Origin: Paenibacillus apiarius | GTDB lineage: Bacteria; Bacillota; Bacilli; Paenibacillales; Paenibacillaceae | Length of the DNA: 64,000 nucleotides | Assembly (NCBI RefSeq): GCF_017052585.1 | Contig: NZ_JAFFHZ010000002.1 | Location: forward strand, 1-64,000 | Direction: 5' to 3' | Part shown: positions 54,322-63,849 of the stretch, one piece after another | Layout of the letters: each line of letters opens with the position of its first letter | How positions within the stretch are numbered: position 1 is the first letter of the stretch | Translations under genes and position numbers: made by a program | The notes under the pieces: model-generated | Seen by the model: only the letters and a program-made list of their open reading frames with translations | Database searches by the model: none | Told to the model about the DNA's origin: nothing

Positions 54322-55282
54322 GTGTCTCTCTCCTCTCAAATTCCAGACAGTTCTTGATTGTATTTTCAACGGTATCACGCAACGCCTGTTCGGTATAGTA
54401 AGCCGTATGCGGCGTGATTATCACGTTCGGCATCCTTTGAAGTTTCAGTAAAAATTGATTATCAATTGGTTTTTGTGTGCAATCAAAGTAGAAAAGCCCT
54501 TCCTCTCCCTCCAATACATCCAATGCGGCGCCGCCCAGTTTTCCGTTTTCCAATGCTTTAACCAGCACATCGGTATCTATAAGCCCGCCTCGCGCTGTAT
54601 TGATAAGAAACGCGCCCTGTTTCATTGCTTTAATCTGTTCGCGACCGATCATATGGTATGTGTCCGCGCTAAGCGGTACGTGAATGGTAAGAATGTCGCT
54701 TTTTTGCAGCAATTCATTGAGGGACACATAATTTGCCGCCGCCTCTTTGTTGTGACCATACGCCAGCACATGACATCCAAATCCCCGCAGTCGCTCAATA
54801 ACCGCCTTGCCTATATGACCGGTTCCCAGCACGCCGACTGTCATGTCGCGCAGTACCTTGCCACGGACGCTGTCCAGCCTGAAATCATGTTTTTCCACAG
54901 AGCGCACAATAGATTTCGCGTTGCGTACTGCCATGAGCATCAGCATCAATGTATAATCGGCAACGCTATCCGGTGAATATGTCACGTTCCCGACAGCAAT
55001 ACCCATACTTTCCGCGGCCTTCATGTCTATGTGATTGTAACCAATACTTCGAGTAGAGATATATTTGACGCCGGATTCCTTCAACGCAAGAAGAATGGAT
55101 TCGGAAATCTCAGATTTGTGCCCCACGCTGATACATTGATTTCCAGGGGCTAACATTACGTTGGTTTCTGATACGGCAGAGCTTGTAATGGCAGGTATAA
55201 CGCCAAAGCGCGGCGAAAGTTCCTTGAACACATCAGCCTCATCCTGCTCACATCCATAAATGGTAATGCCGATGTTTTTCAT
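54314..55282 (-). CDS. vanH: VanH D-lactate dehydrogenase
   Basis: 322 aa, equal to VanH of VanA, from ATG 55282 after AAAGGAA. D-2-hydroxyacid dehydrogenase: GVLGTGHIGKAV NAD motif, STRSIGYNHID, NTARGGLIDTD and PHTAYYTEQA with catalytic Arg/Glu/His. Reduces pyruvate to D-lactate for the ligase. First gene of the vanHAX set; the inducible promoter should lie between 55283 and the vanW remnant. Confidence 0.95.
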   Translation of the reverse strand: MKNIGITIYGCEQDEADVFKELSPRFGVIPAITSSAVSETNVMLAPGNQCISVGHKSEISESILLALKESGVKYISTRSIGYNHIDMKAAESMGIAVGNVTYSPDSVADYTLMLMLMAVRNAKSIVRSVEKHDFRLDSVRGKVLRDMTVGVLGTGHIGKAVIERLRGFGCHVLAYGHNKEAAANYVSLNELLQKSDILTIHVPLSADTYHMIGREQIKAMKQGAFLINTARGGLIDTDVLVKALENGKLGGAALDVLEGEEGLFYFDCTQKPIDNQFLLKLQRMPNVIITPHTAYYTEQALRDTVENTIKNCLEFERRETLV

Positions 55283-55652
55283 AATTAAGACCATTCCTTT
55301 CTGCGAAAGGCACCAATAAGAAATAAAACGGGGATGCCGATCGCGGTAAATTGAAACATATCTACAACATTCTCAAAAAGAATGAACCTTACAATCCTGA
55401 CCTCTACCGCAGCGGACAAGCCGCCCGCTCACCGTGAGGTTTCTGTGGATGAGGCCATCTTTATCCTTCAGCGGCAGGGTTATTTAATTACAGCTCCTGC
55501 CACTTGATTCCAGGCCTTTTTTCAAGGCCGCTGTCCGGCGGTCTGCTTTGTTGTACCGTTTTTCGATTCCGGCTAATTCGTAATTATTTCAAACTTTTTT
55601 CGCCTCCTTGATTTCCACGTTCTCCGGCAGGGGATAGCAGATTTTACATTTG
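55283..55652. other. Van promoter region with coding remnants on both strands
   Basis: Minus strand 55284-55400 reads as a membrane-segment C-terminus ([20 protein letters not shown] then RRKEWS-stop). Plus strand 55382-55507 is a 41-codon frame ending [17 protein letters not shown] (preceding VSVDEAIFI). Neither is recognised; both look like fossils of mobile-element genes. Confidence 0.4.
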
Positions 55653-56144
55653 TTAGTCCACCCCTTTGATCTCGTCACTGTTTGGTTCGGGAAACTCCTT
55701 GACCTCGTGGCCGCTCCGCTCGGTGACCGTCAGCGGCGTGTGCAGAAACATCCAAAACAGCAGATTGCTCATTTGACACAAGCCGCCGCCCGGCGCGGTA
55801 GTGAGTTTGCCATTTGTCACCGTAAGACCGTCTTTATAGGGAATATGCTTGTCCGCATGGCGTACAAGACGCCAAAAGGAAAAGGTTTCGCCCGGTCTTA
55901 TCAAAAGGCCGTTCAGTGTCTTTGCCGCCAGCTTCAGGTTAAACACCTTGTTTTCCTAATACGCCATATCAAAGCCGGTATTGCCGTTGTATAACGCGCA
56001 GCCCGCTTCAAAGAGCTTATAAGGAAGCTGCTTCCCGTCAATGGTTTCCGCGTAGCGGCGGCCATCAAACCGCATCCCGGCATAAAAACACATTTTCCGC
56101 TGCATTACCCTGACCGGCAACAGGAAAGGGAATATTTGTGTCAC
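55653..56144 (-). pseudogene. vanW: vanW, inactivated
   Basis: Reads FPFLLPVRVMQRKMCFYAGMRF, then GCALYNGNTGFDMAY-stop (TAG where VanW normally has a Gln codon), then NLKLAAKTLNGLLIRPGETF and LCQMSNLLFWMFLHTPLT. A second stop follows SDEIKGVD, and the C-terminal third is missing. VanW has no known role. Its position upstream of vanHAX is like the operon reported from P. apiarius. Confidence 0.85.
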
Positions 56145-56220
56145 TCTTTTTCTACCTATGTGAGCACCTGCCTTGTATTTTAATCCACGTATAACTTGTC
56201 ATATCCTTCTCTGGCGAAAC

Positions 56221-56275
56221 GAAAAAAGCCCGTTCTTACGGTTTTAAGTCTACCGCGTAAGAACGAGCCGTTTTT
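56221..56275. terminator. Terminator between vanS and vanW remnant
   Basis: CGTTCTTACG ... CGTAAGAACG with T-runs on both sides; would stop vanRS transcription before vanHAX. Confidence 0.8.
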
Positions 56276-56350
56276 TAATATTAAATTGCTAATTTCCTAA
56301 GAAAAAGTAAAGATAACCTTGAGATTTTCCTAAGAAACGATATTCATTTC

Positions 56351-57517
56351 TTAGGAACTCCTTTTATCAACCAAGTCTGGCAAGGCCGGAAGCTCTACCG
56401 TAAACGTCGTGTAGTTATCATTGCTTTCCGCGTAAATCTGCCCGCCATGCTGAACAATGATTTCTTTTGCAATCGCCAATCCAAGTCCCGCGCCGCCCGT
56501 ATCGGAAGAACGGGCATCGTCCAGCCTGTAAAACTTTTCAAATATGGCAGCGAGCTTATCTTTGGGGATGCTTCCTGCGTTCTTGAAAACGATGGACACC
56601 ACATCCCCGGAGAGGCCCGCCGTAATGTCAATGACGCTGTTGTCCTCGCTGTATGCAGCGGCGTTTTTCAAAATGTTGTTAAAGACCCTCGCCAGCTTAT
56701 CGGAGTCGCCGGTTACGGTCAAATCCTCGGAAGCATGGATAACCGCCTGTTTTCCATTCGCGGCAAGCTGCGGATAAAATTCATCGGTCATCTGCACCAG
56801 CATATAGTATAGGTCTATGTGCTTTTTCGTGAGCGTAATCGTTTGGAGGTTATACCGCGTAATCTCAAAAAACTCATCGATTAGCTGTTCGAGGCGATAC
56901 GCTTTGTCCAACGTGATATGCACATACTTTGCCTTTTGCTCTACCGGCATGTCTGGCGCCTCGTCAAGCAGGCTCAGATAACCGATAACGGATGTAAGGG
57001 GCGTTTTAATATCGTGCGCCAAGTACATAACAACGTCATTTTTTCTTTGTTCGGCCAGCTTTGCATCCTGCTCTCGCTTTTCCAGAGTCCGTTTTAATGT
57101 GTTGAGCTTCTGTTCCATGAACTCCATTTCCGCAGAAAGCTCAATTTGTTTATCTTCGTTCTGAATAAGTATATCAATGCCGGTATTTATCTCGTCAAAG
57201 TATTTTGCAAATTTTGAAAGCATGACGCGGCATAGAATAAGAATACTAATGGCAATCGCCACATAAATAAAGATTTCTATATTGTTCCGTATAGTATACT
57301 GATATATTATCATCGCGTCCTGACGCTCTAAGTGATAACTGTTTTCCAAAAAACGTACGATCCACTCCCCAAGTGTCCCCTTGATAAATAAACGCAAAAA
57401 CAACACGAATACAACTGCTGCCATAACAATCACAACGATATACTGGTAGAGTTTTCGTTTTAGTTTGGAATAATCGGTTTTTTTATTCTTATTTTTATTT
57501 TTCAATTTTATAGCCAA
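56351..57517 (-). CDS. vanS: VanS sensor histidine kinase
   Basis: 388 aa from TTG 57517 (as in enterococcal vanS), overlapping vanR by 23 nt. Two membrane helices (about residues 25-48 and 75-98), HAMP-like linker, H-box LAHDIKTPL with the phosphorylated His, N-box NNILKNAAAYSEDN, G-boxes SSDTGGAGLGLAIA. Very close to VanS of VanA. It senses glycopeptide-related stress and controls VanR phosphorylation. Confidence 0.96.
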   Translation of the reverse strand: MAIKLKNKNKNKKTDYSKLKRKLYQYIVVIVMAAVVFVLFLRLFIKGTLGEWIVRFLENSYHLERQDAMIIYQYTIRNNIEIFIYVAIAISILILCRVMLSKFAKYFDEINTGIDILIQNEDKQIELSAEMEFMEQKLNTLKRTLEKREQDAKLAEQRKNDVVMYLAHDIKTPLTSVIGYLSLLDEAPDMPVEQKAKYVHITLDKAYRLEQLIDEFFEITRYNLQTITLTKKHIDLYYMLVQMTDEFYPQLAANGKQAVIHASEDLTVTGDSDKLARVFNNILKNAAAYSEDNSVIDITAGLSGDVVSIVFKNAGSIPKDKLAAIFEKFYRLDDARSSDTGGAGLGLAIAKEIIVQHGGQIYAESNDNYTTFTVELPALPDLVDKRSS

Positions 57518-58190
57518 CCCCCCATACCGTTTTTATATACTTCGGATTATCAATGGTGTCGTTCATTTTTTCGCGCAGATGCCGGATATGCACGGTGATG
57601 GTGTTGTTGCTCTTGCTGAAATATTCGTCGCCCCATATCTCATGAAATAACTGCTCGGAGCTAACCACATTCCCCTTGTTTTCACAGAGGATGCGCAGGA
57701 TTGAAAACTCGGTGGGAGTGAGGGATAACTGCTTCTCGTTCAGAAAACACTCATGCGTGTTTATATTAATGACAAGGCCGGAGTGGACGATAACATTTTC
57801 GTTCTGCTCCGTTACTCCATTGTATTTTTTGTATCGGCGCAACTGCGCCTTGACCCGCGCAATTAACTCCAGCGGGCGAAAGGGCTTCGTTATATAATCG
57901 TCCGCGCCGATTGTTAGCCCTGTAATTTTATCTACCTCCGTATCTTTCGCGGTCAGCATGATAATTGGATAGGTGTGCTTGTCCCTTATTTTTTGGCAGA
58001 TAGCGAGGCCGCTTGCGCCGGGAAGCATGATGTCCAATATGGCAAGGTCAAGATCGGTCTTGTCTATACATTCCAACGCTTCTTTGGCGGTATAGTATTT
58101 GAAAACCGTATAATTCTCGTTTTTCAAGTATAGCTCAACCAAATCGGCAATTTCATGTTCATCGTCCACAACAAGTATTTTATCGCTCAT
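57495..58190 (-). CDS. vanR: VanR response regulator
   Basis: 231 aa from ATG 58190 after AAAGGAGAG. Receiver domain with phospho-acceptor Asp in AILDIMLPG and Lys in DYITKPFRP; OmpR-type winged helix (SPTEFS-like SLTPTEFSIL, NNTITVHIRHLREK). Nearly identical over long stretches to VanR of VanA. Activates the vanR and vanH promoters. Confidence 0.97.
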   Translation of the reverse strand: MSDKILVVDDEHEIADLVELYLKNENYTVFKYYTAKEALECIDKTDLDLAILDIMLPGASGLAICQKIRDKHTYPIIMLTAKDTEVDKITGLTIGADDYITKPFRPLELIARVKAQLRRYKKYNGVTEQNENVIVHSGLVININTHECFLNEKQLSLTPTEFSILRILCENKGNVVSSEQLFHEIWGDEYFSKSNNTITVHIRHLREKMNDTIDNPKYIKTVWGVGYKIEK

Positions 58191-58694
58191 AGTTATCAAC
58201 TCTCCTTTATGGATTTGCTTTTCTCAATCGGAATCTTTTCCGAATATATAGTATTTATAATCACTGGAATCCGCTTATCCACGTAGGATATCCGCTGATT
58301 TCCATAAATGTGATTCTAATTCTTGTAGTGTTAATTTGCTCAATGTATTTTCGCTCCTCATTGTGTCAATTTTCCTATATGAGTCTATTGTAATAAAAAG
58401 TCATTTTAAAAAGTAATTTTTTTGTAAATGTTGTTTATTGGTTCACAAAAAAAACTTTCTTGGATGAATACTCTATACAAATCCAGTTTACATAATGAAA
58501 AATTTTCGGAAGTTCCCAAACACAAAACCCCTTGGCACCCAAGGGGTTTCAGCATGTCTGCATTAAACGTTTATGCAGAATTTTATACAACGCCTATAAG
58601 TCAACGTTTTTGGCTTTGGAAGAAGTCCTAGAAGTTGCATATATATAGGAGGGTTTTATGCAACTTTAATGCACTACCCAAGTGCATTAAAGTT
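58191..58694. other. vanR upstream region with two hairpins
   Basis: AAACCCCTTGG / CCAAGGGGTTT at 58523-58549, and AACTTTAATGCACT / AGTGCATTAAAGTT at 58662-58694. The latter overlaps a mini-ORF ATG CAA CTT TAA (58658) preceded by AGGAGGG. Otherwise empty. Confidence 0.5.
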
Positions 58695-58821
58695 TTAATT
58701 ATTTGTTTTTAGGTGTTCCCACTCTTCTCTCAATATTCCCATTCTAATGGAGTCATAATATTTACCGTTAACCAGTCTACACTTTCTTAGTCTTCCTTCT
58801 AACTTACAATATGGCCCGTTT
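58695..58821 (-). pseudogene. C-terminal fragment of a RimJ/RimL-type GNAT
   Basis: Reads KLEGRLRKCRLVNGKYYDSI then LREEWEHLKTNN-stop, the C-terminal signature of the family. Nothing upstream belongs to it. Confidence 0.6.
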
Positions 58822-59232
58822 GTTCAATAAAAAGAAGGCTGCCGCAGAAACCCTTTGTTTCACAAAAGGTACCATTGGGAAATTTCTGTACAAAATTATC
58901 CGTTAACATCCGTCTATTTATGTACAATAAAATAATTATGTACACGCAGATAAATTAATAAAAACACATGGCATATAAGCAAATGGATATATTTTAAAAT
59001 AATGTACATGAGCATTTATGGAGATACCTTTGGGTCACCGATATGCTCCTCAGATTCAAACGGTTTGCTTGTATCATCTAGTAGCACAGGTTTGATATAC
59101 ATAAACCATCACCCACTTAAGCGTAACAAAGTCTGGAGGGGGAAACTATCGGTAGTTGATGGTAAGTGTCTATTGAAAACCAATATGATGAGTATTATAG
59201 CCACTCTTATAAAGAAATAATGAATAGAAAGA
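58822..59232. other. AT-rich region without a supported gene
   Basis: A 72-codon plus-strand frame at 59002-59220 has no RBS and no recognisable family; I treat it as chance. Confidence 0.3.
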
Positions 59233-60192
59233 TTATATATTTTTGCGCTCTAATTCTAATAGATGAAACAGCGCATCACGAATCATAGGACTAATTTCCG
59301 ATAACCTTCCGTTATCAATGATTTTCCCCGCATATTTCCCCGTACTTTCCATAAGAAACTCTGCAAATGGTTCAATGTTTTCTTGAGCTATTGCATCACT
59401 TCGCAATAAAGATTCCATTCTCTTTTGGGGTGCCCATTGATCAATTTTAAATGAAATCTCCCAGAGTGCTTTTAAACATTGCAATTGTGAATCATGATAT
59501 GGAACCTTTCGATGAAGCATATCAAAAAAGGCACCAAAATCATCTAAATATCGAAACGGCCAACCAGTTTGATGATTACATTCATAAAAATTCTTTATAA
59601 AGGCTGACAAAAAGTCATTAATGGATTCATTTACGACAGAAATGTACTCAGCAAGGCGTTCATTATCCCAATTGAACAATTGCACAATAGGATGCAAATA
59701 GTCACTGAAAACATGATCTATTATTTTTGCATCCAAGACAAATCTATGGAACTCCCACCAGTCGATCGCTGACTTATTACTTTCTAGGTATTGCTTCATC
59801 GTTTGATACTTAGGTGCTTTTATTGTTTTAAGGTATAAGCCTTTTAACCTTTCATACTGTTCAATAAACTCTTCAATATCATTGTGACGATCTGCAGGAT
59901 CCTCTTGAACTGCTTTCTCAATCAAAGCCCGAAATTTCGCAGTTGAGTTTATTATTAAAGGATCTTTTCCCGTTATCACAAAATACAGCAACTTTCCAAG
60001 AGAATAGATGTCACTGTGTTTCGTTGCTTCGCCTAAACGATCGAATTGTTCCGGAGCAACATAATACTGTTGACCATACGCACCTACTGATTAAGAAAAA
60101 TTGGATAGACTTTCGCAATCCTTCCCGAGTCCAAAATCACTTACCATAGCCACTTGATGCTCCGATACAAGTTCAGATCCGTCTTCATTTCA
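59233..60192 (-). pseudogene. Ser/Thr protein kinase, truncated and interrupted
   Basis: Minus strand reads SDFGLGKDCESLSNFS-stop-SVGAYGQQYYVAPEQFDR then SDIYSLGKLLYFVITG and a long C-terminal helical domain ending LLELERKNI. DFG and APE motifs are present, but the ATP-binding lobe and HRD loop are missing and there is one in-frame TAA near 60092. Confidence 0.75.
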
Positions 60193-60199
60193 AGAATGA

Positions 60200-60592
60200 C
60201 CGGGTACGAACTGGTGAACCAGCCTACCTCCGGCTGACATCCAAATACGACAATTTGGTTTCTCTGACCGGGCATTCGGGACGAAGCACAATGACCTGAC
60301 TGCGGTTGGGATGGCGGTTCAGGGGTAAAACGGAATCGAGTCGGGCGTAGTGAAGCGAAGCGTACTGGGTGTACCAGTTTGCGGGCGAACTGTGGTACTT
60401 ATCCTGCCGGCAGATAATCCACTGCAAAGCCAGTACGCAGTTTCGAGGGCGGCCGAGTACAGCTTTGTTATATTCCCTCGCTTCCCGTGGATCGGTAAGT
60501 CCATAAAAAGCTGTTCTCTGTTACTGTGTTTGTATAGATTTGCAACGCAACCACAATGAGGACATGACGAAGGTGGAGAGTTCGTCTCCACC
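60200..60592 (-). pseudogene. ISL3-family transposase remnant
   Basis: Minus strand reads CPHCGCVANLYKHSNREQLF then MDLPIHGKRGN, the N-terminal zinc-finger region of ISL3 transposases; downstream frames are scrambled. Cut by the IS256-family element. Confidence 0.65.
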
Positions 60593-61957
60593 GAGTCTGT
60601 AAAATAGATTGTGTAAACTCCAAAACCTACTAAAATGGAAGTAGAAGAAAGGTTGTGGAGAACACATGGGACTGTGGACGAAAGAGCAACTGCGAGCATT
60701 TATCAAAGAGAATAATCTGGTCACCGCTCAGGATGCGCAAAATGCCCTGAAAGACCTCTTTGCCGAAACGATCCAGGAAATGCTGGAGGCTGAGATGGAC
60801 ACGCATCTGGGATACGAAAAGCATCAGACCAAGAATAAGGCAACGACAAATAGCCGGAATGGCAAAAGCCGTAAAACCATCACGAGCGAATACGGTGAGC
60901 AGGAAATCACCGTTCCACGCGATCGTCATAGCGATTTCGATCCGCTCGTTGTCAAGAAGCACCAATCCAACGTGACGGGGATTGAAGACCAGATTATTGC
61001 GCTCTACGCCAAAGGAGTAAGTACGCGAGATATCCAAGACCACCTAAACAACCTGTACGGAATCGACGTCTCACCGACGCTCATTTCCAACGTGACTAAC
61101 AAAATCATGCCACTCATTAAGGAGCGGCAGAATCGGCCGCTTCAGAGCGTGTATGCCGTTGTCTTTCTTGATGCCATTCACTTTAAGGTGAAGCAAGAAG
61201 GCGCCATTGTCAACAAGGCTGCGTACATGGTCATCGGCATCGATCTTGACGGTAACAAGGACGTGCTGGGCATGTGGATCGGCGAGAATGAGTCCGCCAA
61301 GTTTTGGCTCAGCGTACTCAATGAGTTGAAGAATCGTGGTGTACAAGACATTCTGATCACCTGTGTGGACAACCTGACCGGCTTCTCTCAGGCCATTACG
61401 GCTTGCTATCCACAGACCGAAATTCAGAAGTGCATCATCCACCAAATCCGTAATTCCACGCGATACGTTTCCTATAAAGACCTCAAGAAGGTAACGGCGG
61501 ATCTTAAACCGATCTACAAGGCCACAACGGAAGAAGCTGCTCTTGTTGAGCTCGATCGCTTCGAAGAAATCTGGGGAACAAAGTATCCACTCATCGTTCG
61601 TTCCTGGCGTAACAATTGGGCGGAGTTAGCAACCTTCTTCAAGTATCCTCCGGAAATTCGAAAGCTTATCTATACCACGAATATGATCGAAAGCTATCAT
61701 CGTCAGCTGCGCAAAGTAACAAAGGGCAAGAGTATTTTTCCGTCGGACGAAGCCTTGCTCAAAATGCTCTATCTCTCGACGATGGATGTTGTTCGCAAAT
61801 GGACGGGGCGTGTACAGAATTGGGGGCAAATGCTGCTCCAGTTCTCTGTATTCTTTCCAGATCGGGTCGGTCAACATTTACGCTAAGGAGTTAATCCCCC
61901 CTCCGAAGGGGAGTTTCTTATAAATGAGTTTACACATATTTCTTGACAGACCCGGAA
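60593..61957 (+). mobile_element. IS256-family insertion sequence, apparently intact
   Basis: Imperfect terminal inverted repeats: GTCTGT...TGTGTAAACTC at the left (60595-60622) and its counterpart GAGTTTACACA...ACAGAC at the right (61926-61951). A 14-bp sequence AGTTCGTCTCCACC occurs on both sides (60579-60592 and 61958-61971), either target duplication plus chance or part of the target palindrome. Confidence 0.85.
60666..61886 (+). CDS. IS256-family (mutator-type) transposase
   Basis: 406 aa, normal length. N-terminal KDLFAETIQEMLEAEMDTHLGY is diagnostic; catalytic Asp in VFLDAIHFKVK, second Asp in TCVDNLTGF, Glu in YTTNMIESYHRQLRK. Uninterrupted, so probably active. It interrupts the ISL3 remnant. 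Confidence 0.96.
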   Translation: MGLWTKEQLRAFIKENNLVTAQDAQNALKDLFAETIQEMLEAEMDTHLGYEKHQTKNKATTNSRNGKSRKTITSEYGEQEITVPRDRHSDFDPLVVKKHQSNVTGIEDQIIALYAKGVSTRDIQDHLNNLYGIDVSPTLISNVTNKIMPLIKERQNRPLQSVYAVVFLDAIHFKVKQEGAIVNKAAYMVIGIDLDGNKDVLGMWIGENESAKFWLSVLNELKNRGVQDILITCVDNLTGFSQAITACYPQTEIQKCIIHQIRNSTRYVSYKDLKKVTADLKPIYKATTEEAALVELDRFEEIWGTKYPLIVRSWRNNWAELATFFKYPPEIRKLIYTTNMIESYHRQLRKVTKGKSIFPSDEALLKMLYLSTMDVVRKWTGRVQNWGQMLLQFSVFFPDRVGQHLR

Positions 61958-62062
61958 AGTTCGTCTCCACCTTAATTTGAAAGTCATGTTCATTTTCCCC
62001 AACACTCAAAATAGTAAAGTGTACCAATTTAAGTAAGTCCATTAGCTAACAATCCAATCTGC

Positions 62063-62602
62063 TTAATATGCATTACTTAAGCGAGATAAAACCTTATTGC
62101 AATTGTCGTGCCATTGAAAGTCTTCACTGACTTTTTTTCTTAATTCTCTTAAAAGCTCATATTCTTCGACATCTAATCTATTGGTTGTCAACTGGATTTT
62201 AAATTCATCAGATGCCCTTACATCTATTATTTCTTTAACTTTAACAATCCATGTCTCAGAATCGGACGATTTGCTTCTAATTAACTTGTAAGCCTCCCAA
62301 AGAATCATCGTTAGCATACGTTCTCTGGCGGCCGTAGAGGCTTCGACTACATTCTCACCATATTTTTCTGTTAATGATGGGTGATTCTGATGATAAAGGA
62401 GAAGGTAAGTTTCATACATATCTTTAAATTCTTGAACAGTGTATTCTTCATATTTTTCAAGCTCTATACGTGAAGCTAAATTCGATAAAGAATTAAGTTT
62501 CTCTATCCTAATTTTACGTTGTTTTAAACTGTTTGATACTTTAATGAAAATAGCAAAGACCAATAAAAAGAAAAAGATCATTAGTAAAATTTCGATAAAC
62601 AT
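62063..62602 (-). CDS. Membrane-anchored protein of unknown function
   Basis: 179 aa from ATG 62602 with AAAGGTGATGAG upstream. A single N-terminal helix (residues about 3-23), then a basic stretch SLKQRKIRIEK and a helical cytosolic part. Family not recognised. Its promoter would lie in the TPR C-terminal fragment, suggesting it came with the rearrangement. Confidence 0.55.
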   Translation of the reverse strand: MFIEILLMIFFFLLVFAIFIKVSNSLKQRKIRIEKLNSLSNLASRIELEKYEEYTVQEFKDMYETYLLLYHQNHPSLTEKYGENVVEASTAARERMLTMILWEAYKLIRSKSSDSETWIVKVKEIIDVRASDEFKIQLTTNRLDVEEYELLRELRKKVSEDFQWHDNCNKVLSRLSNAY

Positions 62603-62632
62603 TGGATCATCTCATCACCTTTCCTATATATT

Positions 62633-63106
62633 GCTTGGATATATTGTTATGAAGAAGATGAGGACACAAAAGCTATTGGTTTATTAAGCCATATCAAATG
62701 TTTGATTGAATTAGGAAATTCAATTGAGGCAAAAACAAAGCTTGATAAATTTTCAAAAGATGACGATGAGTTTGTCGGTGAAGTTGATGTAGCAGATTTA
62801 TATGTAGAGTTGGGTTGTTTTAAAGAAGCTGCTGAGTGGTTTGAAAAGGGTTGGGATATTTACTGGAAACAACCTAGTTGGATTAGTCGATATATTTATT
62901 CACTGTTCGAACTAAATCATTCAGCTCGTGCTCATGAAATACTGAATGAAGTTATTAAGCAAAAAATAGAAGATATCAAAGAAGCCAATGATGACGAAGA
63001 TGATGGAGATTGGTCAGAAAGCGACAAGCAAGCCTATATTAAGAATTTACTTGATGAAAAGATTCGTTCATATGTGTATTCGTATGGGAGCCCAAAGTTT
63101 TTATGA
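62633..63106 (+). pseudogene. C-terminal fragment of a TPR protein
   Basis: Open from about 62633 with AWIYCYEEDEDTKAIGLL, then VADLYVELGCFKEAAEWFEK and helical repeats, ending YGSPKFL-stop. No start codon or RBS; the frame continues exactly where the fragment at 49431-49550 stops. Confidence 0.65.
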
Positions 63107-63416
63107 CTATACCTATGATGCGGCTTACATGTGGGAAGGTGTATATGCGAATATGCCAATTATTGATCACCTGTGGGGAGAAGCATTCGGAGAGTTGAAT
63201 CTTATACAATCACTGGCCAGCTTCAATAAACCGGTATTTGTTGGTTTAGGCAGATATGATTATTTGGTAGCGCCTGTTTCACTTTGGAATTCTGTTGATG
63301 ATACGTATGAGAACGTAAAGAAGGTGATCTTTGAGTACAGTGGTCACAATCCTATGTTTGAAGAACCCCAATCCTTTGACAGGGAACTAATCAAGTGGAG
63401 TCGTGAAGGCAAATAA
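63099..63416 (+). pseudogene. C-terminal part of an alpha/beta hydrolase
   Basis: Reads ANMPIIDHLWGEAFGELNLI, NKPVFVGLGRYDYLVAP (Asp region) and EYSGHNPMFEEP (catalytic His), typical of prolyl-iminopeptidase-like hydrolases. The N-terminal half with the nucleophile is missing; it is fused to the end of the TPR fragment in another frame. Confidence 0.7.
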
Positions 63417-63438
63417 GGATTTCATTCATAAGGTAACG

Positions 63439-63497
63439 AGAAGGGGCTATCCCTAAGTCATCTTTAAACTGACTTTTGGGGCATAGCCCCTTTTCAT
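63439..63497 (+). terminator. Terminator after the hydrolase fragment
   Basis: AAGGGGCTATCCC ... GGGGCATAGCCCCTTTT with an inner AAGTCA/TGACTT stem. Confidence 0.85.
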
Positions 63498-63671
63498 GGA
63501 AGCTGATCCACTCCTACAGGAACCAACGTCGCCCCGTCCCTTTCGCACGTTCGGATTGCAGTGGATTAACGATCGTCAATTTTAAACATTACTTGTAACT
63601 TGCTTTCATGTTATAATGCTATTATGCCGCTGTAAGATATTTTCTTTTAAATATGAAGGAGGGAATACCTG

Positions 63672-63783
63672 ATGAAAAAGAGAGCGATTACATATTTATC
63701 TTTTGGTATTGGGTATTCTACTGCTGTTTTTTTCTAGAATTGATTATTGACGGGATAAGTCTGTCAAAAATTCAGAGAATATA
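63672..63783 (+). pseudogene. Small membrane protein, frameshifted
   Basis: ATG 63672 after GAAGGAGGGA reads MKKRAITYLSFGIGYSTAVFF and stops; skipping one base in a seven-T run gives LELIIDGISLSKIQRI-stop. A homopolymer indel or sequencing error. Confidence 0.5.
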
Positions 63784-63849
63784 AAAAACAGTGAAAATAG
63801 ATAACATATCCTCCGTAGTCTATTTTCTATTTAAAAGGAGAGCTTACAA

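Noticed and set aside
59002..59220. 72-codon plus-strand frame
   Set aside because: No RBS, low-complexity Ser stretch, no family resemblance.
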